From the NCBI GenBank assembly GCA_030635565.1, contig DAOVYP010000210.1, positions 1-5,015 on the forward strand: a stretch of 5,015 bases of DNA, written 5' to 3'. Below the pieces are notes generated by a model that was not told the origin of the DNA, did no database searches, and saw only the letters and a list, made by a program, of their open reading frames with translations. The position numbers and the translations under genes were made by a program. Origin of the DNA: Spirochaeta sp. (GTDB lineage: Bacteria > Spirochaetota > Spirochaetia > DSM-2461). Positions 1 through 5,015 of this stretch are shown here, piece after piece (position 1 is the stretch's first letter; each line of letters begins with the position of its first letter).

Positions 1-2082
1 GGTATCCGTGGTATCCGCAGTATCCGTGGTATCCGCAGTATCCGCAGTATCCGCAGTATCCGTGGTATCCGCATCACCTGCTTCCCCGGTCGGCTCGATA
101 CCATCATCATCGATATCTCTTCCGCCAATCCCGGAGCTTCCAAGCACACTGCCCCAGGGAGCATTCCCTGAAAGATCCCAAGCCACTGCCCCGCCGATCA
201 GAAGCAATAGAATGAGCAGGATCCAAAGCCATCCTTTCCCCCTGCTCTTACGGTCGGTTTGAGTTCCGGATTTTTTCCGTTTTACACCTGAAAAGCTTTC
301 TGGAGTTTCAGTCTGCCTCTCGCTGCGTTCGGAAGTGCCGGCCCTGCCCGGTTCAGCGGGCTCTTTCTTTTTATCGCTTTCAGATTTCACCTGGTCTTTT
401 TCGGGTTGAGACAGAATGGCCAGCTGCTCATCCGTCAGGGGTCCCTGACCACCCTGCCCAAGACTGCTGATGAGTCTGAGCAATCGATCAAGATCGTCAT
501 GCCAGGGCCTTTCATTCAAACTGGCGATGCTGGAGATACGGTCATTCGTCTCACGTGTGGCTACGATATCAGCAGGGACGAAACCGCGTTTGGATGCACG
601 CCAGAGCAGACAGGGCTCATCGCCGAGGTAAAGATCGCCCCAGAAAGGCATGACATGATCAGGCGCGGGTAGTCGATTCAGCAGCGCCCTGAGGGCTTCT
701 ATCATCTGTTCGGCACTTTTCGTGAGTCCATGTTCCATACCCAGCCGCTTCTTTGAAATCTCAAGGATGGATCGGATATTGGAGAAGAAAAACCATGACG
801 GGCCGCCCTCAGTCGGGGAACAACGGCGCAGGGCATCCCGGGCATTCCCGCCGGTCTGCTTGAGCAACGGGCTGACTGAGGCTTTTTTGGCCCTACTATC
901 ATCTCTGAACATCTTCAGATATCGCTCCAGAGCAGTAACGGCCTGAACTTCGCTATCCGACAGATGATCTTTCACATTCGTGAGGACGTACCCCACGTAT
1001 TTTTCCGTTAGTTGATTATCCGGAACTTCATGGCCGACAAATTCAATCGGGAATCCGCCGGGTGGTGAAAATATCACGGTTTCCGTTTCGGAACTGAACT
1101 TGATGCGACCGTTTTCGATATCTACGGAAATACCACTATCCGACTCGGCTCCGAATGTGAGTTCCGGCAGTCCGGCGCGATGAAGATGCCAGTGTTCCTC
1201 TTTCCAGCTGACTATGGAATCCCGGAAGGTCGCCTTTCTCTTGCCTGAGACATCCGTAATATCCAGGGTGACAGGCACATCGCCTCTTTCCGGGAAGAGC
1301 AGTTTCAATTTCCGCTGCAATCCGGGACTGGATGTGATGACACGGAGCTGTTTACGGCGCTGCCGCATCCGCTTAACAAAACCTATATATACCGCGGCAT
1401 CATGAGAATCCATCTCTTCCGGTGAAATATTGTAGGCCGAAGCGCTGATAAAATCGGGGTCAACACCGTCTCTCATGAGTTTGGCGACAAAGCCCGGGTG
1501 AGCCGAGAAAGAGAGGAGTTCCCCGGCTTCATACCAGAACGCATTTCCATCGGCCAATACCACACCCTGACCGGAGAAATCCTGTCGTATGTAACGAAGA
1601 GGATTTCTGAGAAACTCGCCTTTGGCTTCTTCGTAAAGACGGACGAAGTGCCGGTCTTCCTTTTCCCTTTTATACAGGTCGAAGATAACATGATCGTCAT
1701 AACGAAGATGAATATTGCCGCTGGAATAAAACCAGATCATGTGGCGGCGCTCACCGTCTTTCACCTTTCTGTAGTCGGTTACGTCATCTGTGGGTAAATC
1801 GAAGCTCTTGAAGAAGCGTCTGATTGTCGCCACAACACCGGTATCGCCAAGATAACGTCCGTGAAATTTCGGGGCTATCAGAATTTCAAGTAGTGGATTC
1901 CCGACATGATCGTCAGTCACCACGGTGGTGGAAAGAACATCATGGACTTCGTCGGGAATATCCCGTGCATTACCGATCCGCAGGAAAGGACGAATATCGT
2001 CCAGTTCCTTACCGAGATATACGATGTAGCATTCACGACCAATGCGGAAAATCCTGGATTCAGGAACGATGAAATCAGACAT
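1..2082 (-). CDS. Large bitopic membrane protein of unknown family, cytoplasmic N-terminus, D-T repeat after TM helix (3' end outside window)
   Basis: Seen: the minus strand stays open for 694 codons from ATG at 2082-2080 to the window edge, with no stop. The start MSDFIVPESRIFRIGRE follows an AAGGAG Shine-Dalgarno by 8 bases. There is no N-terminal signal peptide. Residues 1 to about 558 form a soluble region of mixed charge, with segments such as MIWFYSSGNIHLRYDDHVIF and RPWHDDLDRLLRLISSL. Residues about 559-616 are a hydrophilic linker rich in K, E, S and R, ending in a basic stretch (KRKK, RKSRGKG). Residues about 617-637 (GWLWILLILLLLIGGAVAW) form one transmembrane helix. After it come an acidic stretch (DIDDDG) and an (A/T)DT tripeptide repeat from residue 671. 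The positive-inside rule places the N-terminus in the cytoplasm and the C-terminus outside. I do not recognise the family, and no enzymatic motif is evident. The protein could link a cytoplasmic sensing or scaffolding region to an envelope domain beyond the edge; that role is inference. The reading frame is certain, the function unknown. Confidence 0.9.
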   Translation of the reverse strand, partial: MSDFIVPESRIFRIGRECYIVYLGKELDDIRPFLRIGNARDIPDEVHDVLSTTVVTDDHVGNPLLEILIAPKFHGRYLGDTGVVATIRRFFKSFDLPTDDVTDYRKVKDGERRHMIWFYSSGNIHLRYDDHVIFDLYKREKEDRHFVRLYEEAKGEFLRNPLRYIRQDFSGQGVVLADGNAFWYEAGELLSFSAHPGFVAKLMRDGVDPDFISASAYNISPEEMDSHDAAVYIGFVKRMRQRRKQLRVITSSPGLQRKLKLLFPERGDVPVTLDITDVSGKRKATFRDSIVSWKEEHWHLHRAGLPELTFGAESDSGISVDIENGRIKFSSETETVIFSPPGGFPIEFVGHEVPDNQLTEKYVGYVLTNVKDHLSDSEVQAVTALERYLKMFRDDSRAKKASVSPLLKQTGGNARDALRRCSPTEGGPSWFFFSNIRSILEISKKRLGMEHGLTKSAEQMIEALRALLNRLPAPDHVMPFWGDLYLGDEPCLLWRASKRGFVPADIVATRETNDRISSIASLNERPWHDDLDRLLRLISSLGQGGQGPLTDEQLAILSQPEKDQVKSESDKKKEPAEPGRAGTSERSERQTETPESFSGVKRKKSGTQTDRKSRGKGWLWILLILLLLIGGAVAWDLSGNAPWGSVLGSSGIGGRDIDDDGIEPTGEAGDADTTDTADTADTADTTDTADTTDT
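2..73 (-). repeat. Tandem 9-bp repeat coding for (A/T)DT tripeptides
   Basis: Eight head-to-tail 9-bp units, five GTATCCGCA and three GTATCCGTG on the plus strand, with no other variation. They are in frame with the minus-strand gene and encode residues 671-694 as ADT or TDT. The only variable positions turn GCG (Ala) into ACG (Thr). The array probably continues past the left edge. It gives an acidic, Thr-rich, probably unstructured spacer just outside the transmembrane helix. Because the unit is a multiple of three, copy-number change by slippage would keep the frame. Confidence 0.95.
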
Positions 2083-2090
2083 GGTCAACT

Positions 2091-2096
2091 CTCCTT
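2091..2096 (-). promoter_or_regulatory. Strong Shine-Dalgarno site of the bitopic protein gene
   Basis: The minus strand reads AAGGAG, then 8 bases, then ATG at 2082. This is near consensus in sequence and spacing and fixes the start. It lies directly next to one arm of a palindrome (2097-2102), so pairing of that palindrome could affect access by the ribosome. Confidence 0.85.
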
Positions 2097-2119
2097 ATCA
2101 CGATAAATGGATCCGTGAT
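2097..2119. promoter_or_regulatory. 6-11-6 palindrome in the leader (candidate operator or hairpin)
   Basis: ATCACG at 2097-2102 and CGTGAT at 2114-2119 form a perfect inverted repeat around an 11-base spacer. It lies between the candidate -10 box and the Shine-Dalgarno of the gene starting at 2082, in the first bases of the predicted transcript. It could be a dimeric repressor site or a weak leader hairpin beside the ribosome site. Six matching base pairs can occur by chance, so this is tentative. Confidence 0.3.
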
Positions 2120-2128
2120 TTTATTGTC

Positions 2129-2158
2129 GTTATAGTCACCCCGGTTCATGACGGGCAA
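2129..2158 (-). promoter_or_regulatory. Candidate sigma70-type promoter for the bitopic protein gene
   Basis: On the minus strand, TTGCCC (2158-2153) and TATAAC (2134-2129) are separated by 18 bases, placing a transcript start near 2122, about 40 bases before the ATG. The -10 matches five of six consensus bases and the -35 about four. A-tracts lie immediately upstream. This suggests the gene can be transcribed independently of the same-strand gene upstream. Confidence 0.45.
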
Positions 2159-2218
2159 GCAATTGCATTTTTTCATTATCTATTTTTTTCAATTTCAAAT
2201 TATCTCATTTTCACTCTA
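2159..2218 (-). promoter_or_regulatory. AT-rich A-tract region upstream of the -35 (possible UP element)
   Basis: This part of the intergenic gap is far more AT-rich than the flanking genes and almost all purine on the minus strand, with runs of six and seven A. Its place just upstream of the candidate -35 box fits an UP element or intrinsically bent DNA. I see no stem-loop terminator after the upstream gene's stop at 2219, so read-through into the next gene is possible. Confidence 0.3.
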
Positions 2219-3712
2219 TCACCTTTTCGGGAGTACAAAAGGCTGTAACGGCCAAAGCGGCGGATTTTTGTTTTCACCCCGGGCATCTCTGTCCGCCATC
2301 CTTATGAGATAACCGATGAGGCATCTGAACCACCCGAGCAGTCCGAGAGCTTTTTCGGTAAGGCCTTCGGAATCCAGGGAAAGTTCCTCCACCTCGGCGG
2401 AGGATAGTGAACGGCTGAAGAGTTCCGGCAGTTCCGCACCGTTCACGAGACCCTCGACACCGTCGGCCCACAGGTCCCAGAAACCGTGCAGCGCCGGATT
2501 TCCTTCATCCTTCAATGCGGCACCGGGGGCAGCTGGAGATCCGAGGATATGATCGATCCGCACCGGACCGGTTGTTTCCCGGCCGAGAAACAATGCGACA
2601 CAGGCGGCCATCCCCTCAAGCATGGCGCTGCTGCCGGCTAATGCCATAATCAATGCGGCGGTAGCCGGCGGAACGGGATGCCAGTCCTCCAATTCCGGGA
2701 AATGAGGCTGGTGATCCGCGCCGTCGGGAACATCAGTCTCACGGTGATGATCAATCAGAGCCACTCTTAATACCCTGTATCTTTCCGTGAGCCTGCCGGT
2801 GAGAACAGCCGTTTTCCGGTATCGCCCTGAGGCCTTTCCGCCAACAACGGCATGGTGGGCTCCCAGGGCTGCAGCATCCCCGACCGCCCTGTCGCATTTC
2901 CGGCAGGAAGCACAGGGAGTCAGATAGAGGCGGTGCTTCAGGGAATACATCACCATCGTATGCTCTCGTTCCGTATTGGTGACTACGGTGTTTTTCGGGT
3001 ATGTGAATGTCTCGCTACGGCTATCGGAATCGAGGCGTTCAGCCAGATAATCCGCCATACGCTCAGCCGACTCATCACGTCCCGGACCCTCTTCGTTATC
3101 CATCAGCGATTCCAGATAATCGGCCGCCTCCTTCAGCAGGTCTTTTTCCAGAGCCGGTGCAGTACCGGCCAGACCGATCAGGGCTTCGGTCCGACCGAAA
3201 AGGGCTTCTTCATCATCAGGATCCAGTTTGGCGGCTTCATGGAACAGACCGAAAGCCTCCCAATCCCTTCCCAGGCCCATCAGGAGTCTGGCATGAGCGG
3301 TGAGAATTCGGGCCTTGAGAGCCTCATCGTCCCCGGCACTGCCATAGGCTTTTACATAGGCTTCCCGAGCCGGAGCCGTCTGTTTACGCTCATACCAGCA
3401 CCTGTGACCCCCTTCAGCTTCCCGTACCGCCAGAAGATTAGCCCGAAGATTGGCGATATTGAGCCAGAGGAACGGTGCAAATGATGGTACAACCAGAATG
3501 TCGGCAGAATGATGTTCCAGCAGATACAGTCCGTATTCAAGGATGGAACCATCGCGCAGTGCGATGCCGGCGTCGGCCATCAATGCAATTTTGGAAAATA
3601 GTTCATCGGGACGGCTTACGGGAACATCGACGACCCGGGTGAAAGCCTCACGGAAGCCGCCCCGGTCCATGACATTCCTGGCAGCATCCAGGGCTTTTGA
3701 AAACGTACTCAC
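2219..3712 (-). CDS. TPR-containing protein with C-terminal LA2681-like HEPN region (tentative)
   Basis: Seen: 497 residues, no signal peptide and no clear membrane helix, so probably cytoplasmic. Residues about 35-200 are helical and TPR-like; the clearest unit is about 133-167 (ARLLMGLGRDWEAFGLFHEA, then KLDPDDEEAL). After a linker at about 205-250, the C-terminal half has, in order, LKHRLYLTP (258-266), C267-x2-C270-x2-C273, RLTERYRVLRVAL (307-319), NPALHGFWDLWAD (405-417) and EKALGLLGWFRCLIGYL (453-469). From memory, these follow the order of conserved blocks in the LA2681-type HEPN family (HRLYLNP, LKQEYVSARYLL, LRxLYWLSKD, KxLKLLKxxRxxxIYL), whose members often carry TPRs. HEPN proteins are often RNases in defence or stress systems. 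The usual late RNxxEH motif is not evident at about 430-450; R316-x5-H322 is the only Rx4-6H-like match. The start is GTG with no clear Shine-Dalgarno; an ATG at residue 15 is possible. The gene is reliable; the family call is moderate. Confidence 0.85.
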   Translation of the reverse strand: MSTFSKALDAARNVMDRGGFREAFTRVVDVPVSRPDELFSKIALMADAGIALRDGSILEYGLYLLEHHSADILVVPSFAPFLWLNIANLRANLLAVREAEGGHRCWYERKQTAPAREAYVKAYGSAGDDEALKARILTAHARLLMGLGRDWEAFGLFHEAAKLDPDDEEALFGRTEALIGLAGTAPALEKDLLKEAADYLESLMDNEEGPGRDESAERMADYLAERLDSDSRSETFTYPKNTVVTNTEREHTMVMYSLKHRLYLTPCASCRKCDRAVGDAAALGAHHAVVGGKASGRYRKTAVLTGRLTERYRVLRVALIDHHRETDVPDGADHQPHFPELEDWHPVPPATAALIMALAGSSAMLEGMAACVALFLGRETTGPVRIDHILGSPAAPGAALKDEGNPALHGFWDLWADGVEGLVNGAELPELFSRSLSSAEVEELSLDSEGLTEKALGLLGWFRCLIGYLIRMADRDARGENKNPPLWPLQPFVLPKR

Positions 3713-3718
3713 GATTTC

Positions 3719-3724
3719 ATTATA
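3719..3724 (-). promoter_or_regulatory. Perfect TATAAT box just upstream of the TPR/HEPN-like gene
   Basis: The minus strand reads TATAAT, then GAAATC, then the GTG start at 3712. The best -35 candidates at 16-18 bases spacing are poor (at most three of six matches). If this is the -10 box, transcription would begin at or next to the GTG, giving a leaderless mRNA. That would fit the absence of a Shine-Dalgarno, but it also leaves open that translation starts at ATG codon 15, which has a weak AGGA upstream. Confidence 0.4.
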
Positions 3725-3741
3725 GCGTGAACGAATCGATA

Positions 3742-3770
3742 ATGACCTCGGCCGGCTTATTGTTTATTCT
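3742..3770 (+). promoter_or_regulatory. Candidate weak promoter for the carboxypeptidase gene
   Basis: ATGACC (3742-3747), a 17-base spacer and TATTCT (3765-3770), each four of six to consensus, lie directly before the ATG at 3779. The start of transcription would fall within a few bases of the ATG. No good Shine-Dalgarno precedes the ATG, so the leader may be absent or very short. The match is weak. Confidence 0.3.
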
Positions 3771-3778
3771 TTTACAAG

Positions 3779-4606
3779 ATGAAATACCACTTCATTCTAT
3801 TACTCACCCTCAGTTTTCTCGGCTCCGGCTGCTTACCGGATGCGGAAAACGTGAATGAATATACAGAAACCGCGCCGGAGGTCAACAGGGAGTTCATCCA
3901 TGAGAAGTTTGTTTTCACAGCGGAGGATTTCGAAGAACAGCTGACCGGTTTGAGCATTGCGGCAGCCGAAGATCCCGCGGGATTTCTGTCCATTGCCGCC
4001 CGAATGCTGGAAATGCCGCCTGAGTATCTTTTTCTTGTGGATAAGAATCATGTTCTTGATTCGGAGTTCCTGCCGGAAGATTCCGTCGATCTGGCGTCTT
4101 ACCCGGAACTGATCCGGGGACGGGACGGACTGATTCTGAACAGAATGGCCGCAGAGGCATTGGTAAATCTCTCAGAAGCTGCCGCTGCGGAAGGAATCAC
4201 CCTTGTCATATCATCGGCTTACAGATCGTACGAATACCAACAGGGACTTTTCAGCAGATTTGCTGAAAAGGACGGAGAGGAAGCCACAGCACGTTACTCG
4301 GCAAGAGCGGGTATGAGTCAGCATCAATTAGGGACAACTGTTGATTTCGGCGACATCAGCAATGCGTTCTCTGAAAGTACCGCAGGGATATGGATGGCAG
4401 AAAACGCCGGGGAATACGGATGGAGCCTCTCATACCCTCAGGGACTGGAAGCCGAGACAGGATATGCATGGGAAAGTTGGCATTGGCGCTGGATCGGAAC
4501 CGATGCGGTGTCAATGCAGGATGAATACTTTGACGGAGTTCAGCAGAGAATGATGATCTTCTGGGATGTTAACGTCCCCCGGTTGAGAGAAGCATTTGTC
4601 CGTTAG
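3779..4606 (+). CDS. Lipoprotein D-alanyl-D-alanine carboxypeptidase, VanY/M15 family
   Basis: Predicted zinc peptidase that trims the terminal D-Ala from peptidoglycan stem peptides in the periplasm. Seen: 275 residues. Residues 1-17 are a lipoprotein signal (K2, hydrophobic core, then LGSG before C18), so the mature protein should be lipid-anchored at Cys18. Residues 19 to about 110 are an acidic N-terminal extension. The catalytic domain covers about 110-260 and has the expected motifs: SSAYRSYEYQ (145-154, R148), SQHQLGTTVDF (180-190, zinc ligands H182 and D189) and ESWHWRW (232-238, catalytic E232 and zinc ligand H235). All key residues are intact. No vanX-, vanS- or vanR-like gene is nearby, so a housekeeping cell-wall role is likelier than glycopeptide resistance. 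Exact substrate preference (DD versus LD) cannot be read from sequence alone. The stop lies 4 bases before a MITE-like element. Confidence 0.93.
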   Translation: MKYHFILLLTLSFLGSGCLPDAENVNEYTETAPEVNREFIHEKFVFTAEDFEEQLTGLSIAAAEDPAGFLSIAARMLEMPPEYLFLVDKNHVLDSEFLPEDSVDLASYPELIRGRDGLILNRMAAEALVNLSEAAAAEGITLVISSAYRSYEYQQGLFSRFAEKDGEEATARYSARAGMSQHQLGTTVDFGDISNAFSESTAGIWMAENAGEYGWSLSYPQGLEAETGYAWESWHWRWIGTDAVSMQDEYFDGVQQRMMIFWDVNVPRLREAFVR

Positions 4607-4610
4607 CGGG

Positions 4611-4624
4611 GGTGTCCCGGAAAT
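4611..4624 (+). repeat. Left terminal inverted repeat of the MITE-like element
   Basis: GGTGTCCCGGAAAT, perfectly complementary to 4825-4838. The match stops at the next outer base (G at 4610 against A at 4839), which sets the element boundary. Confidence 0.85.
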
Positions 4625-4664
4625 CCGTTCTCGAAAATACAATTGAACTCCGTGAGCCAAGCTT

Positions 4665-4762
4665 CCCGGACTCGTTGCTGCAAGTACCCCTCGTTCCAGC
4701 GGGACTCGCCATGGAGGCTCGGCTCCGACGAACTTCGGGGTGCTTGTCTCCACGATTCCGGG
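4665..4762. terminator. Inner stem-loop between convergent genes (possible bidirectional terminator)
   Basis: Arms 4665-4690 and 4737-4762 can pair at 20 of 26 positions around a 46-base loop that itself has short complementary pieces (TCGT with ACGA, GGAG with CTCC). As RNA it would fold in either direction between two convergent genes. It lacks a good U-tract; only a TTTT about 10 bases after the plus-strand stem is present. Terminator function is therefore inferred from position and structure. Confidence 0.3.
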
Positions 4763-4824
4763 CATCTCCATCATTTTATGAATTTATCTATTTGTATCGT
4801 ATTACCAAGTCGACAAGTCATAAA

Positions 4825-4838
4825 ATTTCCGGGACACC
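4825..4838 (-). repeat. Right terminal inverted repeat of the MITE-like element
   Basis: ATTTCCGGGACACC, the exact reverse complement of 4611-4624. It ends 13 bases before the stop codon of the convergent gene on the right. Confidence 0.85.
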
Positions 4839-4851
4839 ACACGAGTTGATA

Positions 4852-5015
4852 TTATTCAGACAGGACGTCGTGCCGGATGACTTCCTCTCCGTTCACCATC
4901 ACCAGGATGCCTGTTCCTGCGGGAACCACATACGGGAATGCAAGTTTACCACCGGAATGGGGCATGGAGAAAAGCTTACGGTCTTCGGCACCTGGTTCAC
5001 GGATAAACACCTCAA
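4852..5015 (-). CDS. C-terminal 53 codons of an unrecognised protein (5' part outside window)
   Basis: The minus strand is open from the right edge (first full codon at 5013) to TAA at 4854-4852. The fragment begins EVFIREPGAEDRK and ends NGEEVIRHDVLSE. It alternates hydrophobic and polar residues with Gly/Pro turns (PHSGGKLAFPYVVPAGTG), which suggests a beta-rich C-terminal domain. I cannot assign a family from so little. Codon use and GC match the neighbouring genes, and no other frame here is better. It is convergent with the carboxypeptidase, and the MITE-like element lies in between. Confidence 0.75.
   Translation of the reverse strand, partial: EVFIREPGAEDRKLFSMPHSGGKLAFPYVVPAGTGILVMVNGEEVIRHDVLSE

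Larger units (their letters stand above)
4611..4838. mobile_element. MITE-like element, 228 bp, with 14-bp terminal inverted repeats
   Basis: GGTGTCCCGGAAAT at 4611-4624 and its exact reverse complement at 4825-4838 bound a 228-bp non-coding segment. Inside lies a second inverted pair, 4665-4690 and 4737-4762, matching at 20 of 26 positions with no gaps. TCCCGGA-type motifs thus occur four times in mirror order. The right part (about 4763-4824) is AT-rich and has no left counterpart, so the element is not a simple palindrome. No transposase and no clear target-site duplication are visible (left flank GCGGG, right flank ACACG). Its short reading frames look spurious. It is probably a non-autonomous transposable element or dispersed intergenic repeat; the family is unknown. 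Confidence 0.65.

Noticed and set aside
2..73. CRISPR array
   Set aside because: The 9-bp units are directly adjacent with no unique spacers and are in frame inside a coding region.
406..2248. Several 60-99-codon plus-strand open frames across the left third
   Set aside because: They are shadows of the continuous 694-codon minus-strand frame, which has a strong ribosome site, a coherent TM helix and in-frame repeats.
2517..2760. DHH phosphoesterase signature in the TPR/HEPN-like protein (LIDHHRETDVP, then P-x-ATAALI)
   Set aside because: The local likeness to the DHH motif of GdpP-type enzymes is striking, but the preceding DxD motif and the conserved Asp positions are missing, and the surrounding blocks fit the HEPN-like order better.
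2852..3484. A 210-codon plus-strand open frame antisense to the TPR/HEPN-like gene
   Set aside because: It lies wholly inside a better minus-strand gene, has no Shine-Dalgarno and no recognisable domain, and its composition looks like a mirror of the coding strand.
3779..4606. Vancomycin resistance determinant
   Set aside because: VanY-family carboxypeptidases are common housekeeping enzymes, and no vanHAX- or vanRS-like genes are present in the window.
4643..4849. Small genes within the MITE-like element (68 codons on plus, 87 codons on minus at 4511-4774)
   Set aside because: They overlap the inverted repeats, have no ribosome sites, and one runs into the carboxypeptidase gene on the opposite strand.
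4611..4850. Integron attC site or rho-independent terminator as the main identity of the intergenic repeat
   Set aside because: I find no matching RYYYAAC/GTTRRRY core sites, and neither strand has a proper U-tract after the stem. The perfect 14-bp ends fit a transposable element better.

Overview
This 5,015-base window has about 50-55% GC and looks like Gram-negative chromosomal DNA. Clues are a lipoprotein VanY-type carboxypeptidase, a large bitopic membrane protein and short AT-rich intergenic spacers. A spirochaete is my best guess, from general resemblance and the Leptospira-typified HEPN family, but no taxonomic marker is present and this is weak.

Layout. (1) Positions 1-2082, minus strand: one uninterrupted reading frame of 694 codons that runs off the left edge. 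It has a large cytoplasmic N-terminal region of no family I recognise, a charged linker, one transmembrane helix, and an extracytoplasmic start made of an acidic D-T tripeptide repeat (eight 9-bp units at 2-73). (2) Positions 2083-2218: an AT-rich leader with a candidate sigma70-type promoter, A-tracts, a 6-11-6 palindrome and a strong Shine-Dalgarno for gene 1. (3) Positions 2219-3712, minus strand: a 497-residue protein with TPR-like helices followed by a C-terminal region resembling the LA2681-type HEPN family, with an unusual Cys-x2-Cys-x2-Cys cluster and no convincing late RNxxEH motif. (4) Positions 3713-3778: a 66-bp divergent promoter region; starts on both sides lie so close to candidate -10 boxes that leaderless or nearly leaderless transcripts are possible. 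(5) Positions 3779-4606, plus strand: a lipoprotein D-alanyl-D-alanine carboxypeptidase of the VanY/M15 family with all zinc and catalytic residues. (6) Positions 4611-4838: a 228-bp MITE-like element with perfect 14-bp terminal inverted repeats and a second, inner pair of 26-bp inverted arms, wedged between two convergent genes. (7) Positions 4852-5015, minus strand: the last 53 codons of an unrecognised gene.

The two left-hand genes run in the same direction (TPR/HEPN-like gene first, bitopic protein second) and may be co-transcribed, though gene 1 also seems to have its own promoter. Whether they form a functional pair is inference. The carboxypeptidase looks like a stand-alone cell-wall gene. 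The most notable items are the unrecognised repeat-bearing membrane protein with its HEPN-like neighbour, and the symmetric MITE-like element between convergent genes.
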